Origin: SZUA-430 sp040381215
Lineage (GTDB): Bacteria > Pseudomonadota > Alphaproteobacteria > Micropepsales > Micropepsaceae
Reading direction: 5' to 3'
Assembly: GCA_040381215.1 (NCBI GenBank)
Contig: JBEIHO010000003.1
Coordinates: forward strand, 1 to 64,000
DNA length: 64,000 bases
Numbering within the stretch: position 1 is the first letter of the stretch; the number at the start of each line of letters is the position of its first letter. Below are positions 41,284 through 50,293 of this stretch, piece after piece. Below the pieces are notes generated by a model. That model had not been told where the DNA came from and did no database searches. It saw only the letters and a program-made list of their open reading frames with translations. A program made the translations under genes and the position numbers.

Positions 41284-42322
41284 TGCCTGTCTCGGTTCTT
41301 GCCTTGCTTGCCTTTCCCAGACGCGATAGCGCGCCGACTTCGCGTCGCCACTGGTCGACAGGTCGGGCCGGGAAGCCGCCATAGACCTTGCCGGCCTCGA
41401 GGCTGCGTGTGACGCCGCCCCGGGCGGCCACGAAGGTGCCCTTGCCGATCCTGACGTGGTCGGCGACGCCGACCTGGCCGCCAAGGACAGCAAAGTCGCC
41501 GATATCGCAACTGCCGGAGATGCCGACTTGCGACACGACGATGCAGTTGCGCCCCAGATGGTTGTTGTGGCCGATCTGCACGAGGTTGTCGATCTTTGTT
41601 CCCTCGCCGATCACGGTGTCGGCAAGGGCGCCGCGGTCGATGGCAACATTGGCACCGATCTCCACATTGTCCTGGATGATAACGCGACCCAGTTGCGGGA
41701 TCTTGAAGTGGCCCTGCGGCCCGTTGACGAAGCCGAACCCGTCCTGACCAATGCGGGTTCCCGGATGGATCGTGCAGTTGTCGCCGACCAGCGCGTGGCT
41801 GATGGAGACATGGGGACCAATGCGCGTGCCGCGGCCGATCTGGACGCCACGACCGATGACGGCGCCGGGGCCGATGATGGCACGGTCGCCAATCTCGACG
41901 TCCTCGCCAATGAAGGCACCCGGTGCAATGATCGCGCCTTCACCCACGCGCGCGGTGACGGCGATGGGGAGCACCGGCGGTCGCGCTTCGGGCCAGAGCG
42001 CGCCAGCTTGCGGATAGAGATGCGTTGCCGTCTGGGCAAAAGCCAGGGCAGGTCTTGCGCAGACAAGCGCCAGAACGTTTGCCGGCGCGGTCGCCTCCAT
42101 CGGGGCGGACACGAATACGGCCGTTGCCTGGGTCTGCTTGAGGGCGCTGCTGAAGCGGGGGCTGTCGCAATAGGACAACTGACCCGCCGTGGCGCGGTCG
42201 AGGGGCGCCACGTCGTGAATGAGGGTGCTTCCGTCTCCGGAGGCCAGCTTGGCGCCCGTCAGTTGCTCGATGCGAGCGATGCTGAAGGGGCCTGCGTTGT
42301 CATAGAATCGTGGATCAGCCAT
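41276..42322 (-). CDS. lpxD: UDP-3-O-(3-hydroxyacyl)glucosamine N-acyltransferase
   Basis: LpxD adds the second hydroxyacyl chain in lipid A synthesis. The 348-residue protein has an N-terminal uridine-binding domain (SIARIEQLTGAKL...LSYCDSPRF) and a long hexapeptide-repeat beta-helix (GEGAIIAPGAFIGEDVEIGDRAIIG onwards). The catalytic His is in DNLVQIGHNNHLGRN, followed by a short C-terminal helix. Full length. It overlaps fabZ and is separated from ompH by a gap that contains a terminator-like hairpin. Confidence 0.96.
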   Translation of the reverse strand: MADPRFYDNAGPFSIARIEQLTGAKLASGDGSTLIHDVAPLDRATAGQLSYCDSPRFSSALKQTQATAVFVSAPMEATAPANVLALVCARPALAFAQTATHLYPQAGALWPEARPPVLPIAVTARVGEGAIIAPGAFIGEDVEIGDRAIIGPGAVIGRGVQIGRGTRIGPHVSISHALVGDNCTIHPGTRIGQDGFGFVNGPQGHFKIPQLGRVIIQDNVEIGANVAIDRGALADTVIGEGTKIDNLVQIGHNNHLGRNCIVVSQVGISGSCDIGDFAVLGGQVGVADHVRIGKGTFVAARGGVTRSLEAGKVYGGFPARPVDQWRREVGALSRLGKASKARTETGND

Positions 42323-42339
42323 GGCTCAGAATAGACAAA

Positions 42340-42365
42340 GGACCGGATCTTTTCAGACCCGGTCC
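42340..42365 (-). terminator. Terminator-like hairpin between ompH and lpxD
   Basis: GGACCGG and CCGGTCC form a 7-bp stem around 12 bases. Read leftward it is followed by a T-rich tail (TTTGTCTATT). It lies after the ompH stop and 18 bases before lpxD, so it may cut down read-through from bamA-ompH into the lipid A genes. Confidence 0.5.
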
Positions 42366-42391
42366 CCGTCAACTTCATTTCGGTTCAACAA

Positions 42392-43042
42392 TTAGCCGGC
42401 TGGCTTCGCCGGCTTGGCCGGCGCCGCTGCGGGCTTCGGAGCGACCGGCGTCACTGTGACCTTCGGGAGTGCCTTGTTCAGGCGCTCGATGGCCGTGTTC
42501 GTGATGTCCAGTTCGTTCACGCCGACGACGACGAGGCCGCGGTCGAGAAGCAGGTTGGCCTTACGCTCGACGAGGATCTTCTCGAGGATCGGCGACAGGG
42601 CGCGTTCCATCTGCGTGCGGGCATTGCTGATGCCGCCCTGCAGAGCGAGCTGGCGGTCCTGGACCTTCTTCTGAAGGGCCTGGCGGCGCGTCTCGATGTC
42701 CTTGATCTTCGCCTGACGGGCCGCGGGTGCGAGCACGTCAGCCTGAGCCTGAAGGGCCTGGATGTCGGCCTGGATCTTCTTTTCCTCGGGGCCGAGATCC
42801 GCCTGGATCTTCTTGGCGATGGCTTCGGCCTGCTTCTGCAGCTCGACGCCCGCGGACGACTTGCGAAGGATCGTGGCGCGGTCGAGATACAGGATCACGG
42901 CCGAGGGTGCGGGCTTCAGCGCGCCTGCCGCCGGAGCGGCCGGCTTCGCAGGCGCCGGTTGTGCGTTCGCGGTGAACACACCAAATACGAGAGTGGTTGC
43001 CGCGAGAGCGGCCGTGGCCCAACGGGCCTTAGAGATAGTCAT
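42392..43042 (-). CDS. ompH: Periplasmic chaperone Skp/OmpH family
   Basis: Skp-type chaperones hold unfolded outer-membrane proteins in the periplasm on the way to BamA. The 216-residue precursor has a signal peptide (about residues 1-27, ending FTANAQ), an Ala/Pro-rich start, then the OmpH core: AVILYLDRATILRKSSAGVELQKQ and a long coiled-coil of charged helices (about 75-145). It closes with ILVERKANLLLDRGLVVVGVNELDITNTAIERLNKALPKV. A Pro/Ala/Lys-rich tail (last 20 residues) is added at the end. The gene follows bamA by 22 bases, the usual order. Confidence 0.92.
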   Translation of the reverse strand: MTISKARWATAALAATTLVFGVFTANAQPAPAKPAAPAAGALKPAPSAVILYLDRATILRKSSAGVELQKQAEAIAKKIQADLGPEEKKIQADIQALQAQADVLAPAARQAKIKDIETRRQALQKKVQDRQLALQGGISNARTQMERALSPILEKILVERKANLLLDRGLVVVGVNELDITNTAIERLNKALPKVTVTPVAPKPAAAPAKPAKPAG

Positions 43043-43064
43043 GTTTGTATTCTCCTGGAGCGGA

Positions 43065-45356
43065 CTAGAACTTCGTTCCTGCGCTGAAGCGGAAGGACTC
43101 CGTTTGGTCGTAGTCTTCTTTGTTCAAAACCTGGGAGAAATCAAGACGTACCGGGCCAAAAGGCGAGTTCCAGTACACGCTCAGACCGGCTGATGCCCGC
43201 AGCGACATATCGTCCACGATACACGAGAAGGGACCACAGACCGGCTTGTCAGCCACCATGCCCACTGTACCAACGTCAGTGAATACGGCGGTCTTGATGC
43301 CAAGTTCATCAGGCAGGAAGTTCGGGAAACGCAGCTCGACGGTGCCGATTGCGTAGGCTTCGCCACCGACCGAGGGCGGCGTTCCAATGACGGCTGTTTC
43401 GCGCGGACCAATGCCCGAGGTCTCGAAGCCGCGGAACGTGGCGCCGCCCTTGAAGAAGCGGTCGTTCGCCGAGAGCTGTTCGTTTCCATAGGCAATGATG
43501 TAGCCGGCGGACATGGCCACATTCAAAATGAGATCGTCGTACCAGAGGCGCTTGAACCAGTCGCCGTTGAACTCGGTGCGGACGTATTCCTTGTCACCAC
43601 CCAGGCCGGCGAAGTCGACGCTCCAGGCCAGGTCGAGGCCGTTCTTCGGCTCGATCGGATCGTCCTTGTCGTCATAGACGTAGGTGAAGCCTGCCTGTGA
43701 CAGCAGCGTGATGCCTTCCTGGACGTCGCCAGCGGGGCCCGTGATCACGATGTCGTCCTGGCGCAGCGTATAACGCAGGCCCAGGCGGCCAAATTCCGAC
43801 AGCGGGAAGCCAAGCCTCAGGCCGATGCCGCGGATGCTGGCTTCGTAGTTCGATTCCTCGAACGTCTGGTACTGGTTGTAGATGTCGAAGCCCGCCGACA
43901 TGTTCCGATCCATGAAGTACGGCTCGGTGAAGCGCAGGTCGATCTGCTGGCGGATGTTCGACACGGAAACCTGGAGACGCAGGAACTGGCCACGGCCGAG
44001 CAGGTTCTTTTCCGTCAGGCTGGCAGCGCCAACCACGTTGTCGGATGACGAGAAGCCGGCGCTCACCGAGAACTCACCCGTCGATTGCTCTTCAACCTCG
44101 ACGTTGAGAACGGTGCGGTCAGGCGATGTGCCGGGCTCTTCGTTGACTTCGACCTTCTTGAAATAGCCGAGGCCACGAATGCGCGAGCGCGAACGGTTGA
44201 TCAGGACGCGGTTGAAGGCATCGCCTTCCACCAGGCGGATTTCGCGGCGAATGACCTTGTCGAGCGTACGCGTGTTACCGACGATGTTGATGCGCTCGAT
44301 GTAGACGCGCGGACCTTCCTCGACCTTGAAGACGACGTCGACCGTACGGTCTTCCTTGTTGCGACGAACGCGCGGGCGAATATCGACAAAGGCATAGCCC
44401 TTGGTGCCGGCAGCCATCGTCAGGGCGTCGACGCTCTTGTCGATCAGTTCGGCGTTGTAAAGCTCGCCACCATCGAAGCGAACCAGGTCGCGCAGCTCGG
44501 CAACCGGAATGTCCTTCAGCTTCGTGTCGATCTCGACCTTGCCGAAATTGTAGCGTTCGCCTTCTTCGATGGTGAACGTGATGTAGAAGCCGCTGCGATC
44601 CGGGGCCAGTTCGGCGACCGCCGAGATGACGCGGAAATCGGCATAGCCCTGCGACAGGTAGTACCGGCGCAGCTGCTCGCGGTCGAACGTCAGACGATCA
44701 GGATCGTAGTTGTCGTTGCTCTGCATGAAGTTCCACCAGACCGATTCGGTCGTGGCGATGCGCTCACGCAGGGTGCCGTCGCTGTAAGCTTTGTTGCCGA
44801 TGAAGATGATGCGGCTGACGCCGGTGGTGGGACCTTCGTTGATCTCGAACACCAGATCGACGCGGTTCTGTCCCAGCTGCACGGTCTTGGGTTCGACCTG
44901 GGCGGCGAAACGGCCGCCGCGGCGATAGATTTCAAGAATGCGCTGGACGTCGGCCTGGACCTTGGCGCGCGAGAACACCATGCGCGGCTTCAGCTGGACT
45001 TCTTCCTCGAGCGACTTGATCGAGACCTTGGAGTTTCCGTCGAAGGCGATGCGGTTGATGATGGGGTTTTCGACCACCTTCACCTTCACGACGCCGTCGG
45101 CCTGCTGGATCTGGACGTCGGCGAAGAGGCCGGTGCCGTAGAGGGTCTTCAGCGACTGGTCGACCTGGGCCTGCGAGTAGGACGCGCCCTCCTTGATGAC
45201 CATGTACGAGAGGACTGTCGTCTCCTCGATACGCTGGTTGCCTTCGACGACGATCCGCTTGACCACCGGGTCAACGAGACCCTGTGCCATGGCCGTGGAG
45301 GCCTGAAAAACGGCCGCCGCTACCAGCGCCAAAAGCAATCCCAGCAATCTATTCAT
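43065..45356 (-). CDS. bamA: Outer membrane protein assembly factor BamA
   Basis: BamA inserts beta-barrel proteins into the outer membrane. The 763-residue precursor has a signal peptide (about residues 1-24, ending TAMAQ), five POTRA domains (for example IVVEGNQRIEETTVLSYMVIKEG and INIVGNTRTLDKVIRREIRLVEGDAFNR, the latter the well-conserved POTRA5 start) and a C-terminal 16-strand barrel. The barrel contains the loop-6 type VRGF motif region as TFRGFETSGIGPR and ends in a terminal Phe (FSAGTKF), the outer-membrane protein signature. It follows rseP and precedes ompH. Confidence 0.97.
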   Translation of the reverse strand: MNRLLGLLLALVAAAVFQASTAMAQGLVDPVVKRIVVEGNQRIEETTVLSYMVIKEGASYSQAQVDQSLKTLYGTGLFADVQIQQADGVVKVKVVENPIINRIAFDGNSKVSIKSLEEEVQLKPRMVFSRAKVQADVQRILEIYRRGGRFAAQVEPKTVQLGQNRVDLVFEINEGPTTGVSRIIFIGNKAYSDGTLRERIATTESVWWNFMQSNDNYDPDRLTFDREQLRRYYLSQGYADFRVISAVAELAPDRSGFYITFTIEEGERYNFGKVEIDTKLKDIPVAELRDLVRFDGGELYNAELIDKSVDALTMAAGTKGYAFVDIRPRVRRNKEDRTVDVVFKVEEGPRVYIERINIVGNTRTLDKVIRREIRLVEGDAFNRVLINRSRSRIRGLGYFKKVEVNEEPGTSPDRTVLNVEVEEQSTGEFSVSAGFSSSDNVVGAASLTEKNLLGRGQFLRLQVSVSNIRQQIDLRFTEPYFMDRNMSAGFDIYNQYQTFEESNYEASIRGIGLRLGFPLSEFGRLGLRYTLRQDDIVITGPAGDVQEGITLLSQAGFTYVYDDKDDPIEPKNGLDLAWSVDFAGLGGDKEYVRTEFNGDWFKRLWYDDLILNVAMSAGYIIAYGNEQLSANDRFFKGGATFRGFETSGIGPRETAVIGTPPSVGGEAYAIGTVELRFPNFLPDELGIKTAVFTDVGTVGMVADKPVCGPFSCIVDDMSLRASAGLSVYWNSPFGPVRLDFSQVLNKEDYDQTESFRFSAGTKF

Positions 45357-45417
45357 TCGTTAATGCCCCGCGGCAGAAAACACCGATGCTGCTAGTCAAT
45401 TCGGGAAATGAAACCCG

Positions 45418-46851
45418 TCAACCGGCGACCAGTTTTGCCAGATCGTTCCATGTTGCGAACAACAAGAGACAGCCAACAAACCCCAATCCAATCCGAAAGC
45501 CAAGCTCCTGGGCACGCTCCCCCAGCGGACGCCCACGCACTGCTTCTATTGCATAATACAGTATATGTCCCCCGTCGAGCATCGGGATCGGAAAAAGATT
45601 GAGTAAACCGATGCTCACCGACAACACCGCGGCCAGGTTGATGAGAGGGATCAACCCGTACTCCACCGCGACTTTCCCGGAAACCGTGGCGATTCCGATC
45701 GGTCCGGACAACTGTTGGTAGTCGGCACTGCCCGTCAAGAGCTGGCCGATAAAATAAAACGTCTTTACCACGATGAATTTCACCTCGCTGGCGCCGGCGT
45801 AAATGGCGCCAAAAAGGTCATAGGTTACACGCACGTAAGGTTCCGGCGCGCCTTTCGCGTAAACGGCGAATCCGGCGGCCTCCAATACCTGCTGATCTGC
45901 ACCGGTTGCGGAGCCGGCCGCGCGCGGTGACAGGGTGATGTCGATGTATTCAAGCTTGCGGCCCGATGTCTGAACGCCCTGCTGGCGCGCGACCTTCAGG
46001 GTCAGGGTCTTGCCGCCGGCCGCAACCACTTCGCGGGCGATATCGCGGAAGCTTTCGACCGGGGCGTTGTTCGCGGCGACCACGATGTCGTCGGGCCTGA
46101 GGCCGGCGGTGGCGGCGGGCGATCCTTCCAGCACGGTTTGCACGAGGCCGGGAATGACAGGGCTCACGCCGATGCCGGGGTCCCTGATGGTCGCCCCGAA
46201 ACTATCGGGCTTGGTGATCATGGTGGGCGTCACCGGGATCTGCTGGCGCTGCCCGTCACGCTCGACCACGAAGCCCAGCGTCTTGCCGTCGGAAACGGTC
46301 ACGATCTTGACGAGGTCGGAAAAGCTGTCGATGGCCTGGCCGTCGATGCTGACGATCCTGTCGCCAGGCTCCAGCCCGGCCAGATCGGCCGGATAACCCT
46401 GCTTCACGCTGCCGATCACCGGGGCCGGGGCCGTCGTGCCATAGCTCAGGAACAGAAGCGCCAGGATGGTTATCGCAAGAATGAAGTTGGCGAGCGGGCC
46501 TGCCACGGAAATGATGGCTTTCTGCCACCAGAGCTTGTGATGGAACGAGCCGGCGCGCTCGGCGTCCGAGACCTGGCTCAGCTGCGCGTGGTCAGGCGCG
46601 CTCGCGGCGTTCTCGTCACCCCAGAACTTGACGTAGCCACCCAGCGGCAGGGCGCAGATCTTCCATCGCGTCCCGAGCCGGTCCGTGAAACCCACCAATT
46701 CATGGCCAAAGCCCAGCGAAAAGACATCGACTTTGACGCCGAAATACCGGCCGGCCAGGAAATGGCCGAGTTCGTGGACAAAAACCACGAGCGAGATCAC
46801 AAAAAGAAAGCCGAGACCGCCCAATGCGAAGCTGGTTACCAGGTCAAGCAT
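45418..46851 (-). CDS. rseP: RIP metalloprotease RseP (site-2 protease family)
   Basis: RseP cuts anti-sigma factors and signal-peptide remnants within the inner membrane. The 477-residue protein has the zinc motif HELGH in the first helix (VVFVHELGHFLAGRYFGVKVDVFSLGFG), a periplasmic part with two PDZ-like regions (KQGYPADLAGLEPGDRIVSIDGQ and VLEGSPAATAGLRPDDIVVAANN), and the second catalytic segment NLFPIPMLDGGHIL near the C-terminus. It lies between dxr (18 bases) and bamA (61 bases). Confidence 0.96.
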   Translation of the reverse strand: MLDLVTSFALGGLGFLFVISLVVFVHELGHFLAGRYFGVKVDVFSLGFGHELVGFTDRLGTRWKICALPLGGYVKFWGDENAASAPDHAQLSQVSDAERAGSFHHKLWWQKAIISVAGPLANFILAITILALLFLSYGTTAPAPVIGSVKQGYPADLAGLEPGDRIVSIDGQAIDSFSDLVKIVTVSDGKTLGFVVERDGQRQQIPVTPTMITKPDSFGATIRDPGIGVSPVIPGLVQTVLEGSPAATAGLRPDDIVVAANNAPVESFRDIAREVVAAGGKTLTLKVARQQGVQTSGRKLEYIDITLSPRAAGSATGADQQVLEAAGFAVYAKGAPEPYVRVTYDLFGAIYAGASEVKFIVVKTFYFIGQLLTGSADYQQLSGPIGIATVSGKVAVEYGLIPLINLAAVLSVSIGLLNLFPIPMLDGGHILYYAIEAVRGRPLGERAQELGFRIGLGFVGCLLLFATWNDLAKLVAG

Positions 46852-46869
46852 CCGAGTCCGTTCCGTTGA

Positions 46870-48075
46870 CTAGAGGGTTGTGGCCAAGCCAGCGGCATTT
46901 TTCAATGCGCGTTTGGCGTGTTCCCTCGCTTGCGAATCCAGCGCCAGTGCGGCGGCCAGGGTCCGGGGCTCTGTTGCGCCCGGGGCGCAAGCCGCGAGCG
47001 TGGCCTCCACGACGGCCGGGATGGCTTCGAAAGCAAGCTTTTCAGCCAAAAACTCTGCAACAGCCACTTCGTTGGCGGCGTTGAGGATCGTGGTCGCACC
47101 GTTGCCGGCCGCCATGGCCTGCTGTGCCAGTCTGAGGCAGGGGAACCGTTCGAGGTCGGGTGCCTCGAATGTCAGCTGGCTCAATTCGGCCAGGTCGAGG
47201 CGCCGGGTGTTGGCCTCGATCCGGTCGGGATACCCCAGGGCATAGGCAATCGGCGTGCGCATGTCCGGCGACGCCAGCTGCGCCAGGACCGAGCCATCGA
47301 TGTAGGTCACCAGGCAGTGAACGGCCTGTTGGGGATGCACGACGACATCCAGCCGGTCGGGGGGCGTCCCGAAGATGAAATGCGCTTCGATGAGCTCGAG
47401 CCCCTTGTTCATCAGGGTCGCCGAATCGACCGAAATCTTGGCCCCCATCGTGTAATTGGGGTGGCGGCAGGCCTCGCGCGGGGTGACCCCTTGCATCTGG
47501 CTGCGGCTCCAGGTCCTGAACGGGCCGCCGGATGCGGTGAGGGTGATGCGCTCGATGGCCTTGGCCTGGGCTGCGTCAAAAACCTGAAACACGGCGTTGT
47601 GCTCGGAATCGACCGGCAAAAGCGTTGTCCCGTGGCGCTTCACTTCGGCCATGAACAGCGAGCCGGCGGATACCAGGCATTCCTTGTTGGCGAGCGCCAC
47701 GGTGGTGCCGCGCTCGACGGCTGCGAGCGTGGGCTCGAGGCCTGCGGTGCCGACGATGCTGGCCATGACCCAGTCCGAGGCGCGGCGGGCAGCTTCGATC
47801 ACGGCTTGCGGGCCGGCACCGATCTCGACCGCCTGCCCGGCCAGCGCCTGCTTGAGGTCGCCATAGCGCGCGGCATTGGCGATGGCGACGAATTCGGGCT
47901 TCAGCCTTCGCGCCTGCTCGGCAAGAAGGTCTGCGCGGTCATTGGCTGCCAGTGCCACGACCCGGTAGCGGCCCGGTGTGCGCGCGTTGTGATGCTCGAT
48001 CAGCTCGACCGTGTTGCTGCCGACCGAGCCGGTCGAGCCAAGAATGGTCACGCTGCGTTGGTTGGGCTGCGTCAC
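46870..48075 (-). CDS. dxr: 1-deoxy-D-xylulose 5-phosphate reductoisomerase
   Basis: Dxr converts DXP to MEP, the committed step of the non-mevalonate isoprenoid pathway, feeding UppS upstream in the operon. The 401-residue enzyme has the NADPH motif ILGSTGSVGSNTVELIE, VALANKECLVSAG, the metal-binding LLPVDSEHNAVFQ and LTASGGPFRTW, and the MGAKISVDSATLMNKGLELIEAHFIF stretch. All catalytic segments are present. Its start overlaps the cdsA stop by four bases (ATGA). Confidence 0.96.
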   Translation of the reverse strand: MTQPNQRSVTILGSTGSVGSNTVELIEHHNARTPGRYRVVALAANDRADLLAEQARRLKPEFVAIANAARYGDLKQALAGQAVEIGAGPQAVIEAARRASDWVMASIVGTAGLEPTLAAVERGTTVALANKECLVSAGSLFMAEVKRHGTTLLPVDSEHNAVFQVFDAAQAKAIERITLTASGGPFRTWSRSQMQGVTPREACRHPNYTMGAKISVDSATLMNKGLELIEAHFIFGTPPDRLDVVVHPQQAVHCLVTYIDGSVLAQLASPDMRTPIAYALGYPDRIEANTRRLDLAELSQLTFEAPDLERFPCLRLAQQAMAAGNGATTILNAANEVAVAEFLAEKLAFEAIPAVVEATLAACAPGATEPRTLAAALALDSQAREHAKRALKNAAGLATTL

Positions 48076-48902
48076 GACACGGCCAATGCAGCGGGTGAGT
48101 AGCCTGCCGCGTACACGAAGAGGGCAACACCGCTTGTCGCCACGATCAGGCCGTCCAGCCGGTCGAGTGCGCCGCCGTGCCCGGGAATGAGGTCGGAGGC
48201 GTCTTTCACGCCGAACGTGCGCTTGAGAAAGGACTCAGCGAGGTCGCCGCACTGCGTCAGCAGCGATACCGCGGCGCACGCCAGGACATAGGCCTCGCGC
48301 GGCGCATGACCGGCGAGCTGCGCCAGAACCATGCCGGCGAGCATGCCCGCGGCCAGCCCCGAGACGGCGCCAACCCACGTCTTGTTGGGCGAAATCATGG
48401 GCGCCAGCTTGGGGCCGCCCAGCGCCGAGCCCGCCAGATAGGCTGCGCTGTCGGTTGCCCAGACGATGCACAGGATCCAGATGACGGTCTCGAGCCCATA
48501 GGCCGGCAGCATGCGCAACTCGACAAAGGCGAGGCATGGAATGGCGATGAAAACGATCCCCATAACGGTCCAGATCGAACGCTCGCCCAGGCGCTGGGCG
48601 TAGACGTTGCCGACCAGGGCCAGCAGGAAGATCGAGGCCATTGCGTAATCCGGCCGTCCGAACTGCAAGAGCGCCTGCGACACGACGATGGCGGCGGCAT
48701 GCAGCGCAAGGCGCCAGCCCGGGGCCGGCTCGCGGTGGACGATCTTGACCCATTCCCGCGCCATCGCGAGGCCGGCGGCCGCCGCCCAAACGGCCAGCAC
48801 CCAGCCGCCGGCATAGACGGCGAACAGGGCGGAGGGGATCAGGACGATCGATGTCAGGATGCGGGGCCAAAGCGACGAGTTTTTTGCGCTCAAGGTTGTC
48901 AT
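48072..48902 (-). CDS. cdsA: Phosphatidate cytidylyltransferase
   Basis: CdsA makes CDP-diacylglycerol, the precursor of phosphatidylglycerol, cardiolipin and phosphatidylethanolamine. The 276-residue integral membrane protein has six to eight hydrophobic segments and the family signature near the C-terminus: SFLKRTFGVKDASDLIPGHGGALDRLDGL. WATDSAAYLAGSALGGPKLAP is the other conserved stretch. It overlaps uppS and dxr by four bases each, so the three are translationally coupled. Confidence 0.95.
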   Translation of the reverse strand: MTTLSAKNSSLWPRILTSIVLIPSALFAVYAGGWVLAVWAAAAGLAMAREWVKIVHREPAPGWRLALHAAAIVVSQALLQFGRPDYAMASIFLLALVGNVYAQRLGERSIWTVMGIVFIAIPCLAFVELRMLPAYGLETVIWILCIVWATDSAAYLAGSALGGPKLAPMISPNKTWVGAVSGLAAGMLAGMVLAQLAGHAPREAYVLACAAVSLLTQCGDLAESFLKRTFGVKDASDLIPGHGGALDRLDGLIVATSGVALFVYAAGYSPAALAVS

Positions 48903-49645
48903 TCGCCGCCCGAACCATTGCGTCCGCCGAAGCGGCGGTCACGCGCCTGATATTGCCGGATGGCGTCGGACAATTGCAACTCGCCGAAGTCCGGCCAAAG
49001 CGTGTCGAGGAAGACAAACTCTGCATAGGCGGTCTGCCACAGCAGGAAATTGCTCAGCCGCTTCTCGCCGCTGGTGCGGATCACGAGGTCGGGGTCCGGG
49101 ATGCCGGCCGTCGCGAGATGGGCGGCGAAGACATCGCGGTTAACCTGTTCCGGCTGCAAGGTTCCTGCCTTCACCTCCTCGGCAATGCGGCGCACCGCAT
49201 CGACGATCTCGTCCTGTCCGCCATAGTTGAAGGCAATGGTCAGCTTGAGATTGGGATTGCCGGCGGTCTTCGTGTGGACCTCGTCGATGAGGGAGACGAT
49301 ATCGGGATCAAGCCGCTCGCGGGCGCCGATGATGCGTATTTCCACGCCGCTGGCGTGCAGCTCGGCCAGGTCTGAGCGGATGTAGAGGCGCAGCAGCCCC
49401 ATCAGGTCGGAAACTTCGGCGGCCGGGCGCTTCCAGTTCTCGGAGGAAAAGCCGAACAGGGTCAGGTAGCGGATGCCCAGGCGGTTGGCGGCGCGGACCG
49501 TCTCGCGCACAGCCGCGACGCCCGCGCGGTGGCCCATGATGCGCGGCAAGTGGCGGGCTGCAGCCCACCTGCCATTGCCATCCATGATGATGGCCACGTG
49601 GCTTGGCACCACGTTGCTGCTGCCGTCGGTCCGGGCCATCGCCAT
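48899..49645 (-). CDS. uppS: Undecaprenyl diphosphate synthase (cis-prenyltransferase)
   Basis: UppS builds the C55 carrier lipid for peptidoglycan and O-antigen. The 248-residue enzyme has IIMDGNGRWAAARHLPRIMGHRAG with the catalytic Asp (MDGNGRWA), FGFSSENWKRP, and the C-terminal LVIRTSGEKRLSNFLLWQTAYAEFVFLDTLWPDF, all diagnostic of cis-prenyltransferases. A short Gly/Arg-rich tail follows. It lies 24 bases after frr. Confidence 0.96.
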   Translation of the reverse strand: MAMARTDGSSNVVPSHVAIIMDGNGRWAAARHLPRIMGHRAGVAAVRETVRAANRLGIRYLTLFGFSSENWKRPAAEVSDLMGLLRLYIRSDLAELHASGVEIRIIGARERLDPDIVSLIDEVHTKTAGNPNLKLTIAFNYGGQDEIVDAVRRIAEEVKAGTLQPEQVNRDVFAAHLATAGIPDPDLVIRTSGEKRLSNFLLWQTAYAEFVFLDTLWPDFGELQLSDAIRQYQARDRRFGGRNGSGGE

Positions 49646-49669
49646 GCGTGCAGGCCTGCCAGGCTTGGC

Positions 49670-50236
49670 CTAGACCTGCATGATCTCCTTTTCCTTGGCG
49701 GCGTAGGCGTCGTCGATTTCCTTGATGTGGCTGTCGGTCGCCTTCTGCACCTTGTCAGCCTGGGTCTTGTGTTCGTCTTCGCTGATCTGGTGCTCTTTCT
49801 CGAGCTTCTTGAGGTGCTCCATGCCGTCGCGGCGGATGTTGCGCACGGCCACGCGCGCGGCTTCGGAATATTTGGATGCGATCTTCGTCAGGTCGCGGCG
49901 GCGGTCCTCGGTCAGCGGCGGGATCGGGATGCGCAGCAACTGGCCATCGACCTGCGGGTTCAGGCCCAGGCCCGCGCCGCGGATGGCCTTGTCGACGGCG
50001 ATCACCAGGCCGCGATCCCACACCTGCACCGTCAGCATGCGCGGTTCGGGGGCGTTGACCGTGCCGACCTGGGTCAGAGGCATGGCGCTGCCATAGGCAT
50101 CGACATGCACGGGTTCGAGCAGGCTGACGCTGGCGCGTCCGGTGCGCAGGCCGCCGAATTCCTGCTTCAGCGTCTGCACGGCGCCCCTCATGCGCTTTTG
50201 AATGTCGTCGAGATCAAAGGGTTTGGACTGTGCCAT
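49670..50236 (-). CDS. frr: Ribosome recycling factor
   Basis: RRF splits post-termination ribosomes with EF-G. The 188-residue protein shows the three-helix-bundle core (LKQEFGGLRTGRASVSLLEPVHVDAYGS, then NPQVDGQLLRIPIPPLTEDRRRDLTKIASKYSEAARVAVRNIRRDGMEHL) typical of Frr. Full length. It follows pyrH with a 57-base gap, which is the usual order across bacteria. Confidence 0.97.
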   Translation of the reverse strand: MAQSKPFDLDDIQKRMRGAVQTLKQEFGGLRTGRASVSLLEPVHVDAYGSAMPLTQVGTVNAPEPRMLTVQVWDRGLVIAVDKAIRGAGLGLNPQVDGQLLRIPIPPLTEDRRRDLTKIASKYSEAARVAVRNIRRDGMEHLKKLEKEHQISEDEHKTQADKVQKATDSHIKEIDDAYAAKEKEIMQV

Positions 50237-50293
50237 GGGGAGATCCTCCGTTTGGCGCGCGTCGCACGGGTTGCGTGCGCGCCCCTGGTTGGT

